64,000 bases of DNA from Phylloscopus collybita (GCA_027886175.1 JAJNNQ010000002.1:2546001-2610000), one strand, 5' to 3'; shown: positions 27,332 through 41,000, numbered from the stretch's first letter. Translations and numbers: made by a program. The notes: a model not told the origin generated them from the letters alone.

Positions 27332-27903
27332 CTTTTACTGTGGAGTAGAAATTAGTAATGACAATTAGAGTTTGGAATGAGAGATTCCCAGAAGCCAGAT
27401 CTGCTTGCTGCTGTTGTTCCTGAGAAGTGACTGATAGTGGAGGGAGATGCTGGATGAGAGAAATTCAGAGTTTGATTTTCCCCCCTCCTGTTCATACCCT
27501 CACCGTGTGGGAGATGTGCTGTGACAGCTCCCAGAGCTGCTCTGATGTGGGTTGTACGTTCCCAGTGCCTCACAGGGTGGATTGTGTTTGTGCTCTGCAC
27601 AGCTGAGCTGGAGGGATACAACCAGTGAAAATGAAGAGTCAGAATGAGTAAAGCAAGGGTTTGAATGAATAAAAGAAGGGTTTCATATGAGCAGTACCCT
27701 GGAAAGGGGACTCAACAGCTGACTAAGCATCAGCTCATCTGGAGAGTCAGGAGCTTGCTACAGAGGCTCAAAATGAGCAACAATTCTGCACAGAGAGCTT
27801 CAGCACTGGCCAAAGGAGGGGACAAATCCAAGGGCCTTTAGGGTTGTAAATCGGATCCTACCACCTAAACCTCACTCAGAATGTTTTGTTTGGCCGCGTC
27901 ACT

Positions 27904-28014
27904 CAAAAAAAAAAAAAAAAAACAAAAAAACAAAAAACAAACAAACAAACAAAACCATACACAAAAACACAAACAAACAAAGCAAAACAAAAAATCAAAC
28001 CAAAACAAAAACAC
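27904..28014. repeat. A-rich (AAAC)n low-complexity tract
   Basis: An 18-base A run followed by AAAC and AAAAC units. It is roughly complementary to the GTTT-rich tracts at 25.2 and 26.5 kb on the same strand. Confidence 0.95.
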
Positions 28015-28938
28015 AGTGGAAAAGTGCAAATAGACAAGAGCAATGTGAAATTCAGTGATTTGTGTGGACAGGGTGTCATCTAGAGCATCTGCAGGGACTG
28101 TTACTTGTTGACTTCTCTGCAAGATAAAGATATAAAGCACCTTTTCAAAAGTCTCTTTACCTTTTTCCGGGGTTGGTGTCAGCAGCACATTTAGGACCAT
28201 TTGATTTTCCTGCACTAAATGACCATGGCAAAGGCCCAAAAAGAAACTGGGTAAAGGGCAGCAACAACATCATGAAGAGTCTGTCAGGAAGTAGCCTGTA
28301 TTTGTCCTTTGGGGATCTTTCTGGATTTCCTGTTTTATTTTAATTCTCTTGTTTCTAAGAAACAGTTCAAAATAAGAATGGAAAAAAAATACTCCAAGAA
28401 CCTCTTGCTTGGGATTGGATGTGCCTTTGATGAGTGGAGGAAGGTTTGTACAGGAAAACTGCAGTTTTCTCTCAGAATTCCTTGGGATGAAGAGAGTGCC
28501 TGCCAGAAATTGAACTCCCCTCTTCACCCCAGTGTTGCCACATGTGGTCCCCAGAGCCCTGCAGGGTGACCTTGAATTTGGGCATTAAATCTCTGCTTCA
28601 GTAATTTGTGATTTTCACTTATGATCTGTGAGAACTGACACCGTGGGAAAACACCAGGAATGGTTTCAGTTTGCTGAAACCATACCTTTGCTGTCTTCTG
28701 AATTCATAATCTGGAAGAAAAAAATAGTAATAAATACCTTTAAATACTCATTTTCTGTAGATGTATTGGTTATTTATTTCTCCTCAGTGGGTTGCTCCAG
28801 TCCTCACAGAAGTGGGATAAGTTGATTTCCCTTGTAAATAATCTGTTCTGTCAATCTTTTCTTGAACCTGTGAAATGTCTAGGCTGTTTCAAGTCCAGCA
28901 CAGAGTGTTCATCTCTCTTTTATTTTGGTCTGTACCAG

Positions 28939-29024
28939 GAAATGCCTACAGAGAATGCCTGGGCAATGGGACATGGGCTTCCAAGATAAACTACTCTCAG
29001 TGCGAGCCTATTCTGGATGACAAG
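28939..29024 (+). CDS. CRHR2: CRHR2 exon: end of extracellular hormone-binding domain
   Basis: The exon is 86 bases. It starts with GA, the last two bases of a split Arg codon, then encodes 28 residues from [10 protein letters not shown] to CEPILDDK. It corresponds to the last part of the N-terminal extracellular domain, about residues 78-105 of human CRHR2 alpha by my count from memory. It carries two of the six cysteines that build the three disulfides of the domain (in REC and SQC). It also has two N-glycosylation sequons, NGT and NYS. The acceptor is tctgtaccag. The donor is gtctgt, a weak match to the usual gtaagt or gtgagt used by the other five exons. The exon ends on a codon boundary. 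Identity is clear; the 5' edge is supported by the acceptor and by the family's known exon break. Confidence 0.95.
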
Positions 29025-32000
29025 GTCTGTATTTTTCCCTTCATTCTTCTCAGTGACATTCCTCAGCATAAATGAATGCAAAACTAAACTTAAGGTTAAC
29101 GTGCTTATTTGGGGCATCTGAGAGAGATTCCATTTCTGTCTCTATGACAAAACCTCCCTGTGAATTGAGGCAAATCACTTATCTTCTCTCCATATCCCCT
29201 ACTCACATGGTTTTTTTAAAAAAGGATGCTTTATCTCGCTCTGTCCCTGATGATGTGTGTTTATGCAGATTTTTCCTAGCTTTGTTCAGAGCCTACAGCT
29301 GCTACAATAAATGTTAGCAATAATAACAATAAGACCTAAAGCCTCTTTGGCACTAAAAAATAAGTTCCACCAGCTGATTCCACCCTATATCTGCCCATTC
29401 TGAGGTCTCATCAACAACTGACCTTTACAGATCTCAGTGTCATTTCTCCTCAAGCAAATATGTAAAGGGGCAGCAACAGAAAAAATACATAGAAAGTAGA
29501 CTCAGGGCCCAGATGTCTTAAAGAGATCGAACCAGTCTTGCATGATACAGGACTTAGCAGATTTAAATTAGCACATGGGGTTAAGTTCCTTCAGAAGGGC
29601 TGTGAGGAATTATGCAAATCCCTTTTCTTTCCAGATGTCTCAGAGACATCATAGACATTCATCCTCACACAGTTTAAGCCTTCAAGCCCTTCAGACTCTT
29701 CCTCCTGTGTTGAGTGCTGTGGGGGGACACAACCCCACCAGGGCTTTGTGCTGTCTCTGCCACGAGTGGCTTTGCCCTCTAGGAGCCAGGGTGGAGCCCA
29801 GCAGCTCGTTTTGGGATTCGTTCAGCTCATCCTGTCCTTGTAGTTGTGCCATGCCAGGGACAGAGAGGAGGAAGATGAGATCCCACATGTAGTACTCAGG
29901 GACTTTCTGGAGTGGTGCTGCCCCCCAAACAGCCAGGATGTGCTTTGGCTGGGGTGCATCCATCCTGTTAGATCTACATGCTTGGTTAGTGTGGGTTGTC
30001 ACCAGTGAATCAGAAAACAAATAACAACACACCAGCTGCTGAGGAGGACCTTTTCTTACCCCCTTGGCTAATTTAACCCCCCCTTACTTTTCCTAGAGGC
30101 TTCTAGGAATTAAGAAAAGTTGTGCCAGTACCTGACTGCCACCCAGAGGGACATTCAAGGTGTTCTGGCACGGTGGAGAGGCAGTGGGACCACCCCAGTG
30201 CAGCCTCTCCTTACAATTAATTCCCATTTGAAATTAAAAGCTAACTTGCTGTTGGGTCATTTTTTTTTTTGGATGAATTAGGTACCTAAACCATCTCAGT
30301 GCATTGTTGCAGGAATGCTGGGGCCAGCACAAGCTGGGGGTCTGGGAGGGGCAGACTGACCATGTCTTAAAAGTGTGCAGGAGAGGGGATGTGGAGCAGG
30401 CAGTGCTGATTTGGAGAGCGGGAACAGAGCTGGGTAAAGCCTCGGTATCTGTGGTGTGGTTTAGGTGGAACAGGAAACCTGAGCTGGGAGCAGTGAGCTG
30501 CACCCACCCAGGAAAATGCTGCTGCATTTTAATAACACTCCTTGTGTGTTTGCATGGCTCCCAACAGTGGCTGGCACAAGCAAATACAGAGGGGTTTTAT
30601 TGGAAGAGGCTGGAGAATTGTTGTGACTAGAGGACAGGATTATTCCCTTTACTCTGTTTTTGCTTTTAAAAACTTTGCAGCTATGGTGATAGCTTAAAAC
30701 TCCTTAAATAGCATGTTTCTTAAACAGATGAAAGTGCAGATGTTCCCCCACCCTTGCTTACAGAGGCTTAAAAACTCATTTATTAGATCTTTAAAGATTT
30801 GTGACAAGCTTTGCAAATATTAATATTTGTGAATGTTTTTGCAATCTCTCATAATGCTCAGTGTTACAGATGAATACTTTGTGATCTCAAAAACAAAATA
30901 GAAAAAAGGAACAATCCCCACAGATTTGCTCCATTTTGATTAAAGGTGAGATTCAGGCACACAAGTGGGTCTATTGTTATTTATTGAATTTAGCAGATGC
31001 TAAACATCAGCTGGGGTAATGCTCTGTGATTTGTGTGGCTGCTTTTAAGCTTCACACTGCTTTTAAGCTTCACCACTCACAGGCAGAGTGCTAAAGAATG
31101 ACATGGTTTTAATTCGGTGGTTGGTAACAGGGGATAGGAACAGGACTTTGCAACATCAATCCCACACTTTATGACAGAGTTTTGGTAAAATAGCAATAGA
31201 AATTTTAGGGTTTTTACAGTTTTGGGTCTGTCTTAGGGGGCATCAGCTCAGTAACACATATTCACTGGGTTATATTAATGCATCATTGCTCTGCTTGTGG
31301 TTGAGACCTGTGGCAGTGGCTGGTAAAACTCTGCTCTGGGACTGATCTGCTGCTCTGACTGAGATCTAGTTCCTTAAACGTAGTTGTTTAAAATGTCCCA
31401 GTGTCTCCATGCATCTGGCAGGTGACTGTCCTTTGGAATACCTGTGTCCTTCATGTCCAGAGAAGGGAACAGAGCTGGAAAAGGGGCTGGAGCACCAGGA
31501 GCAGCTGAGGGAGCTGGGAAAGGGGCTCATCCTGGAGAAAAGGAGGCTCAGGGGGACCCTTGTGGCTCTGCACAACTCCCTGACAGGAGGGGACAGCCAG
31601 GGGGGTCAGGCTCTGCTCCCACGGAACAGGGACAGGACCAGAGGAAATGGCCTCAAGCTGTGTCAGGGGACGTTTAGATTGGTTATTAGTGAAAATTTCT
31701 TCACTGAAAGGGTTTTTCAGACATTGGAACAGGATACCCAGGACAGTGGTGGAGTCACCATCCCTGAAAGTGTTCAAAAAGCGTGGATGTGGCACCTGGG
31801 GACAAGGCTTAGTGGTGAACAGGGTGGTGCTGAGGGAGTGGTTGGAGTCAGTGATCTTAGAGGTCTTTTCCAACCTTAAAAATTCTGATTCAGCAGCAGC
31901 CATGGAGGTCAGTCACCAGGACCAGCTGGGAACCACAAGTGTCCCCAGTGCACCTCAGGGGACCCAAGGTGCCTGTGTGTGCACAACTGCTTCTAACCTT

Positions 32001-35000
32001 GAGTGGGTATCCAAGTGCTGGTGTCCTCATGTCAGACTGAATCTCACGCTCTGAACAAATGGCTGGCTCCTCCTCCAGGCACAGGAACAAGATGTAGAAA
32101 TCATTTTGATCCAGCTGGCTGTTTGGTGGCACGATGTGTGACAAATGGAAAGCTTCTCCTCAGCCAACAAGCTCCTGTGTGGAAAGGGCCTTCCCTGCAT
32201 CCGACACAAATCTCTGCTCTTCTCAGAAGAAAAGTGAGCGTCTCAGGCAGCAAAAGATACATCTTAGCCTCCAAAAAGAGCTATAAATCAGGAGCTTTGG
32301 TGTTGTGGTCTGTGGCAGCTGTAACGTGAATTTGCTTCTGCTGATGCTTTGAGGTGGCTTCCAGCTGAGTAGCTGAGTTAGCACCACGCTGGGCTCAGAC
32401 TAATGTATCCTGCGTAGGAACACGGTCACATCAGCCACAGCAGCTCCCAGCTGGCTCAGAGTGGGAAAGCAGTGAGCTCAGAGTCATCTGGGATGACAAA
32501 GATACTTCCCAGTTGCTTCTGAAAGTCTTTGGAGAGGTGTCCTTAAGCTGTGGTGGTGCTGAGATCATCCTGGCAGCAGGAGGAAATTGGAAGTGACTGA
32601 CTGGCAATGGCATGTGCAGCCTCCCAGGGAGGCATGAGCTGTAAACACTGGCAGGACCTGTCAGTAAGTTCTGCTAGAGGAAGCAAGATCTTTGTCAGAT
32701 GGTCTCAGAGTGCTGCTGTTAGGTGCTTATTGATTCAAATCACTCTCTGAATTGTTTAGGACAGGTTAAGCAGTCACATTCTAGCTGAAGCAAGGGGAAA
32801 AGTGCCCTAGACAGAATGAGTCAGTCATTAGCCTGAAGCCTGCCTGTGGGGAAAGCCAGTGCAGGTAAAGACTCTGTGCTGTCATTCCTCAGTTTACCTG
32901 CTAAAAGCTCGTGGGAGACACCTCTGCCCTAGCTGGTGTAACATGATTGTCATGTCTAATGTCCTGGAATGGGATTGCAGTGGTGACCTGCTGCCAGGGG
33001 GTAAAACCATCTCTGGCATCCCCATCTCAGGATTCCCTTCTCTGGATTCCTCATCTCAGGATTCCCATCTCTAGATTCCCCATCCCTGGATTCCTCATGC
33101 CTGGATTCCTCATCCCTTGATTCCTCATCCCTGGAAGTCTTCCAGGTCAGGTTGGACCAGCTCAGGGGCTGTAAGCAACCTTGTGTAGTAGCTGGCATTC
33201 CTGACCATGGCAGGAATCATCATTATAAGGTCCCTTCTGACCCAAACCATTCCAGGATTCTATGATCTCCTTCTCTAGCTCATTTCTAATCTAGCAGCCC
33301 CCCTCCTAAGCCTGAATAGAATTTTAATCTTTCTTTTAGTGAAGTGAAGCATCTTCCTGAAAGCAGGAGGGTATTGGGTAACAGGAGAAAGTTGTTGACA
33401 TTTTAAATGTATCGGTGTCCAAGAGGGCGAGCCAGAAAAGAGCTGTGCCAGTATTTTACATGAGCTGAGCTCTGGGGGACAAACACATGATTTCCTGGGC
33501 ACGTGCTTTTCAGCCCTGAAGGTGTTGCCTCCCATTCCAGCAGAGATGCAGATTGCATGTAGGCTGGTGGAGAGTGATCTTGCTACCCTGTCAGCTTGGT
33601 TTTCTGTAAAGCACCAAGGCAGTTCTTGTTTCTTTGATTCTTGAATTTGCCTTCAGGAAACCTTGTTAGCCTCAGAAGCAGAAAATATGAAAGTCGTGCC
33701 TGTTTTTCCTTCAGCATCAGTGCATCAGACAGGAGCTTAATAATTTTATTTTTCCAATTAATCTTCTCATGTTTTGAACCGCACCTTCTTAAAACTTGAG
33801 TGAGGTTAAAATAGTGGTGAGGAGCCAAAGGAGGGTGAGACTTAAAGAGCAGGAACCTTGTGCTGGAAAAACACAAGGTTTGCCACCTTCCAGGAGATTC
33901 CTAGCTCTAAATGAGCAATTCTGGAAAAAGTTCTTAGTCAGGTGGTTTGGGTTTTGATAGTGCTGCGAGAAGCAGTGAGTTGGATTCCTTTTGGATCCCT
34001 TGAGATGTTCACAGATCCTCTGGCTCTGTGAATTAAGCAGGAGAGTCAATGAGCCCTGCAGTTTGCCAGGGCATTGCTGAATGAAACAGCATTGCACAGG
34101 TAGGCACATCGGGTCAAGTGAGTTTTCTTCCCCTTCAGGTGTCCCCTCGACTGAAGGATAACTAAAACACGGTGTGGAATTTGCATTCCGTAGCTTCCTT
34201 TTGTTGCTTTTTTTTTCTTTTCACCTCCAGGCAATTCAGAAAATGGGCCTGTGGATGGGGAAGTTTATTTTAGGGGATTTTATAATAGACTTAAAAATAC
34301 TCTGCGTGGTTGAGTTCTGTCCAGAAACAGCACATTACTCTGTGAGCTGAAGATACAGGCAGGTTTCATCACAAAAAATGATTCCAAGAGAGCTCCCTGG
34401 CTCTCTGGCAAAGTGCTGGAAGATGCTTATCTTCACAGAACAATGGAACAGATTAACTACAGCTGGTGGTTGTAGTTGCAGCCAAACATTCATTCACTGA
34501 CAAATTCCTTTCACTGGAGTAAAATGTTAGGGGAAATTGTAGGGGAAAAAAAAAAAAAAAAGAAATTCAATCAACATTTTTAAAAAAAATGATGCCATTT
34601 GTAGGATTTTACTTTCATATTTTTATCACAAGGGAGGAAATGTAGGTGGTTGGTTTTTAAGAGTCTTGTTCTTCTGAAGGAGGACAACATCCCAACATGG
34701 GGAAAGATCTGATTAACTTGAAAAGAAATAAATGACAAAAGTAATAAATAAGTATATTTTTCACAGGCATTTAGTCTCCCAGTAGAAAATCTCTTTTTAG
34801 CCATCTTCAGTATTTATCTGAATAGTATCTGTCTATTTCTTCCTAGCCAGGCAAAGAGAGGAGATGCTTCTCCTTTCTCCAAAGCCAACAGCAGCCCACC
34901 AATAAAGATGTTTCTGCAAGGTCAGATTTTGGTCACTAAATCCCTAAATTCACTGATTTGGATGGGAGCACTTCTGTACTTACATTTTTTGTTTACAGGA

Positions 35001-38000
35001 TCAAGAACCTACCAACAATCCCCCCACATCCTAGGAAACAGACACTAATAGAGGAAATTTCACCACATATTTGGGTTGCTGCTAAAAACAACAGGATCCC
35101 TGGTTTGTCAGGCTCTCCCAGAACTGAAGGGACACCACTGGGTTCCAAGTCTTTTAGTCTGCATGGTTCTGCCCTGGGTTTGAAGGATAAAGATCAAGAT
35201 TGTAGCCTGCAAGGAATGTCCCTCAGAGGAAAATCTGCCTGTTTGGGAAGGGCTTGTTTTTTGTTCTTACTGACATTTTTGTGTGAAACCCAAGCCATTT
35301 GAGTAGGAAAATGGCATAACCTGGCTCATTAAGACCGTGCTGTTTCCTAAGAAAATAATGTTTTGTAACTTTTGAAGCTCGGAGATGATGTGTCTTTGGT
35401 GGGTTTGTCACCTAAAATGACAAAGGTTTAAAATAAGAAAACTTGAGGAAATGGAGAAAAAAAAAAAAAAAAGGAAAAGTGAGGACAAAATAACTTTTTT
35501 TCAGGCAGTTATTTGTAAGAAACTATGGACAAATCCCAAACTGAAATGACACCAAGCCTGTACTTATGTGCCTGGGCAATGTGCCTTACACCGAGGCACC
35601 ATCCCTGGGACTGTTACGTCATTGTGAAGTTGAGAAAAGTAATTACTGTTTTCTGAAGTGATAAACTGTTCCTGAATGCCAGTGCCTGGAGACTGATGCT
35701 GATTTAACCCTGTTATCTCTTTACCTCCAGAGGAAGTATGCGCTCCATTACAAGATTGCTCTCATCATAAACTACCTGGGGCACTGTATTTCAGTAGGGG
35801 CCCTTATAGTTGCCTTTATGCTTTTCTTGTGCTTGAGGTGAGTAACGTGTTTGCATGTTTCTAACTTGGTTGGGTGACACTTTCTGGGTTGCTCCAGCCT
35901 TCTCATGACTCTGTCCAGGTCCTGGATGGTCCTGAAAGTGGTTGTGGCTTTTATGTTCCTGGGCACACCTGTGGTTTTGCTGACTAATGTGCTGGATGAG
36001 CATCTCCTGAGCATAGCAGTTAAAGCCTCTTTGAATTCAGGGAAGGAACTGAACATGATTTATTGATGCAGCAAAAAAAAAAAAAAAAAAATTCAGTGAG
36101 CAGTGTTCTTCATTAAGGGAGACTGGGATCTGAGTGGGTCAAGTTGCAAGTTTTGGGGGCAAGTTTTGTTTTCTCACAAAGCAGAACACGGTAATGTCTT
36201 GCATTCCCTGACAGCTAAAACCCAGATCTAAACCAAAGCAGACAGAACGACATCTTTCCATTTTGCTTTGGGTTATTTTTGGTTTTTCTTTCATTAAAGG
36301 GCTTAGAAGTTTTCTTAAATAAAAAAGAGGAACATCATCAGTGGACCTTAATCCCCAGCAGTGCTCATGAAATGATGAATGCAAATCAAGGAGACTGCAC
36401 AGAAACCCTTCCCTGATCTGGTCCAGGGTCCAGGAGGGAGTTTGGCAAATGAATGTCAGTGAAAGCAGTTAGGGGTACAGGGAAGAGAAAGGACAGAAGG
36501 AAAGTTAAATTAATACAAAACAAGTAGATGTGGATCAATCATCATATGTATGTCCACAGCCTGAATCACAGGAATATATTTTCACAGGAGTGGCCTGGTG
36601 GGTTAATCATGTATTATTTCTTGGATTCCATGACTGGCCTTTCTGTATAGTTGGTGCTGTGTTGTCGAGGAGAGTTCAACCTGAACTGAAAACCAGCTCC
36701 ACTGAGTGCTGTGCAATGATAATCCTTAAGAAAAACCTTGTCCTAATAGCAGAGGATAAATTCTGGGTGGAGGACATCCTCCCCCTGCTCAGGATTACAA
36801 CGGGATGATTGACAGTGCAAGAATTACTGTTTTGCTGGAGCAGAGCATCCCTAAAGTCTTAGCTAAGTCTTCTGAGCATTCCTAACAAGGCCTTTTCTAA
36901 TAACAATAGGAATCTTCTCGCACTCCAGCATTTATAAACAGAATAATCTATGCTAAACAAAAAGAAAAAACACCTTAAAATGTTAAATGGGAACTTCTGT
37001 GATGCATCAATTTAAACTTCCATTTCAAGCCCTCTACAGTGCTTATAAGGCTAATTCCCACAGCGCTTGGAGACCTGAATTAATTTGTACTGAATAAAGA
37101 ATGCAAATTATTCATTGAAGTAACTATATTCCCTGCTTTTATGTTCAGTCTTTTATAAATGCTTGAGTAAATAACACAAAAACAATTAGGTAGGATGGTA
37201 TAAATGTATCCAGCTGCAAACACAGAGGTGGCCCAAATGAATTCTTCTGATTTGTATTTAAACTTCAAGGTTAAAATTTTGCAGTCAGCTTCAGCATGAA
37301 AAACAATCGAGTAGTGGCAATTAAGTACTTCCCTGTACATGCTGCAAGTTAAGGCAGTCCATCCTTTCAAATTGACATTGTGTCATGCAAAACGTGTCCA
37401 GGGTGCAGCCAGAGTTAACCAGCATGAGATTCCTCAGGGTCTGTCCATGCACATCCATTTTCCAAGGTTCTGGAGACCTTCCAGTGAAGGGCAACCCAAA
37501 TTCATGTTTCATTGCAGGTTGTCCCTACCCAAATTTTGGGTTATGGACATCTTTGTCATATTTACCTCTATAAAGTGCCCCACAAACAAAACAGTTCTGA
37601 TAATCAATTGCTATTATTTGTTGTTGTTTTTAATGCTGTTTTATCTTGGATGGAAGAAGGTATGACAGAACTGGGTGAAAGGAGAGAATTTAGGTAATTC
37701 CTGGCAAAAAAAAAAAAAAATACAATCTGATAGCTCCTCATCTTGACCTAAGTAGAAATCTGCCAGTTCCTTGTTCCTACCCCACTCCATCCATCTACCT
37801 CACTCCATGAGTCTCTGCTGAAGGTGAAAATAGAGGAGACCTCCAGGAAGATTCAAGTTGTACATCTGCTCCCAATTTTTATGCTTCTCCCCCATGACCT
37901 GCTCAGTTTTCCTTTGCTCTGTCAGTGCAGGTGGATCCCAAAAGCAGGCCTGTCTCAAGGGGGAGGCCAGAGCACACCTGCTCTGCTGCTGGCAAGGCTT

Positions 38001-41000
38001 TGGGACCCCTCACTCTGGGGGTTTTAGGAGCAGGTGAAATATTTGGCTGGCACGGCAAAAGGTGTTGCTGTGGTGTTCTGCTTTTGGAAATGAGCTTCAC
38101 CATCATGGGTGCTGCCCTAGCCCAGTGGGGCTTAGTCCTCCAAATTAGTCCTCAGTTGTGCTGAAGTGGAAAGGAGGATAGAACTGTAGCTCAACCCTAT
38201 TTTTCCAAATTTATCCTGTCCCCTTGTACCCAGCTTCATTCTTCCTTGATTCCTTCAGCAGCTTCATCCTTCATTCACAACCCACCCTCCATTTAGCTGA
38301 AAAGTCCCACTGCCCTGAGCACTGAGGAGTCACACACGTGTTTTAAGGGTCAGGAATCTCAGATGTAGCAGCAGGGGATGAAATCATCTGCCATTTGTGT
38401 CCATGAGACCCCAATACAGCTGGGAGGGGATGAGAGCTCAGCCAGGGTCCCCTTTTCCTGTCAAGACCCATTTTAGCCTTGTTTTCTGCAGTTCTGTCAC
38501 ATCTGAACCTGTGCAATGGCAAACAAGCCAGCAAACATTTCATTTAGCACCTAAATGACAGAAAGTGAAGGAGAGGGTTTGATTGTTGCTGGCACACTGG
38601 CTGAGTGCCAGTGAGTCACTGAGGCAGCTCCTGAAGGTCCAAGTCAACATCAGTTTCTCAAGGTCTAAATGCAGGTGGTCTTAAAATTGTGAGAGCCGTG
38701 CTGTCTGTGCCATGCAAAACCAAACTCACAAACAAGAAGGAATGCACCAAGAAGGAAACAGAAAGAATTTGTGCACAAACTGTGCTGTAGAGGTGGATTG
38801 ATCTCCAGTGCAGGGCCTGGAGAGATTTGCTCAGGGCACTTCCCTTGGCGTTGATGAATGGATCTGCACTGCTGGGATTCTCACAGTCTGTCTGTTCTCA
38901 TTAATAGTCAAGGTTTGCTCCCTCCCTCAGGTGCACACAGGCAGCTCCCACTGACTCAGCCTCATCATCCCACTGAATCACAATCTCGCACTGCTGGAGC
39001 AGAAATTTTCCAAAGGAGGTATTCTGCTATCAGCAATACCAATCAAGCTGAAGAAAAAGAAAATAATAATAATAAAAAAATAAATCCAAAGGATTAAAAT
39101 ACTTCTTTTGAATCACATTTTTCCTTTGCTGTTGCTGATAATGCAGAAACCCAAATTGCTTTGTCCTGGATTTTCCCTTGTCACTGTGCTATTAGAGCAT
39201 CTCTGAGGTAAAATAAGAGTCCTTTGTAAAACTCCTGACTTGTTATTGAACAATGTGCTGGCAGTGGCCAGCAGTGACCTGGGTGGATTCCATCAGAAGA
39301 AGCTTTATTTGTGCAGTGGGTATCAGAGAAGTAGGGGAAGAAAGGTATTTGTTCTGGGAAGTATCCACATCCCTGCTGAGTTTCGAATCCAGTAAAGGAT
39401 GGTGCTGACAGGAAGATGGGCTGGAGATTAAAAATGACATGCCCTTGCTGGATAAAGGCAGCTCTAAAAACAACCAAACCCACAAACATTGTCATAACAT
39501 CTTTTGTCACTACTGTGGTGGCAGTGAAAGCAAATTGAGGTTTTGAGGGAAATTCTGCTTTCCTGTTGCCCTTAAATTCAGCTCTGTTTTCCCAGTAAAG
39601 TATCTGATACATTTTTTTCCCATAGGCCTGAGGCAGTGAACCCATTCTTTCTTATGAATATATACAGATTTCCTAAATCCCACACGCTATTTCTTCCCAA
39701 AAGACTGGGACATTTTTTTCCTAAAACAATCTAGTCACTTCTTTTTTTCCTTTCCCCCCCAAACCATCTCCTATCTACTTCCCTTTATCCTCTCCTGTTC
39801 CAAGCTCCATTGAACCACCCTGCCGCTCTTCAGTCTGGTGCAGGATTGGCAGGATTGCTGCTGCAGGCCTCTGTGTGCAAGAATGGAGGAGTTTGATTAA
39901 ATGATTTGTAGAAACTTGTCAGGAGAAATGCAGAGAGCATCAATACAGAGTAGGTTTCATGGAGCAAAGAACCTGCAGACTGAGGATATCTCAAGTGGGG
40001 AGGAGATCTGCACAATTAATTCTGGTTTGCATTTAAAAGGATGAGGTTTCTGATTAGAGCAGAGCAGGCTCCACATCTAAGGCACAATCCTTTCTTGTGG
40101 AGCAAGAGGAAAGAGCAAATCCCAGGTCAGGACATCACCTAACAGAGTTCATGTCAGTGCTCCATGTCCCCCCCTCATCTCCTGCCTTCCCACCCAGCCT
40201 AGTTCAGTTTGTTCCATCTGCCACTTCAATAGCAGAGCCTTCATTTATGATTCAGGCACGTGGCAATTTTAAACTTCACCATAAACCCTGGAGTGGGAGC
40301 AATGGCTGTGGGTTTGAACACAGCTCTGTCCCACCCTCTAACAATCCACAGTAAAGTCCACAGAGAAAGGCAGGAATGAAAATCGTGGAGCTCTGTAAAA
40401 AAGAACAAACCCAGTGAGGGGGCCATCTTTAAATACAGAAACCTGAAGTGCCTGGACTGCCTCAATCTCTGTGAAGAGCCTCATCTGATGAACTCAAATG
40501 AGGGCCAGAAACACTTTTTCTATTGATTAACCCAAGGCCATTGCCTTTGCTTCTCACTGCCTTCACTCGCCCCCTCTTCATCTCACATCTGTAGGACTTG
40601 TTCTTTACACTCTTTGTACAAAGCCTATCCCACACAAAATAAAACCCCGGAGAGCAGGGCCCTCATGAGCTCCTGGAATAATACCAGTAATTAAAAGTGT
40701 GCCCAGAGAGCTCTGTTCTTAAAATGTCAAAGGTTTCACAAGCTGCATCTGAAATCGTGGTATTGTCCCCCAGCACAGTGAAAGCCACTGAGGAGTATTG
40801 TTGCTGCCTATAAATACATCACCATTGGATAAACACTGGAAACTGAAGAGCTGCTTATGATCAAGGACAGTGTCAGTGCAAGAAAAAATGGGTATAGGTG
40901 CTCTAAAACAGCTTTGTGAGTGGATATGAAAGGATGATTTCCAGCCCACAGCGCTGAGGGGTCCCAGAGCAGTGTGGTAGAGGAAAAAAAATTAAGTTGG

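Larger units (their letters stand above)
1..28938 (+). other. CRHR2: CRHR2 intron, 3' part, at least 28.9 kb
   Basis: The first exon seen begins inside a codon, so a coding exon must precede it. I searched both by eye and through open frames for the preceding family exon (CN.T...GTCWPR.AAG....PCPEYFNG). The bases coding for CWP occur only once, at about 5058, in an unrelated context. The exon is therefore upstream of base 1, and the whole stretch is read as intron. It contains CR1 fragments, the 191-bp duplication and the simple repeats listed separately. I see nothing else recognisable in 1-6720, 7306-10077, 13475-21477, 21611-24477, 24650-25198 or 28015-28938. Confidence 0.75.
29025..35730 (+). 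other. CRHR2: CRHR2 intron, 6.7 kb, between extracellular-domain and TM1 exons
   Basis: The donor is gtctgt and the acceptor ttacctccag. It holds a CR1 3' end (31455-31890), a minisatellite joined to a CR1 tail (33011-33268), and A-runs at about 34544-34561 and 35457-35472. An 18-bp unit containing ctgcttttaagcttcac is repeated twice at about 31039-31073. I recognise nothing else. Confidence 0.9.

Noticed and set aside
26919..27368. 149-codon Lys/Gly/Glu/Arg repeat protein
   Set aside because: It is only the AAAGG/AAAGGG microsatellite read as codons.
31409..31903. Open frames of 150 codons or more on both strands
   Set aside because: They lie in a CR1 3' end; the same peptides recur at 41587-41859, which shows they come from the repeat.
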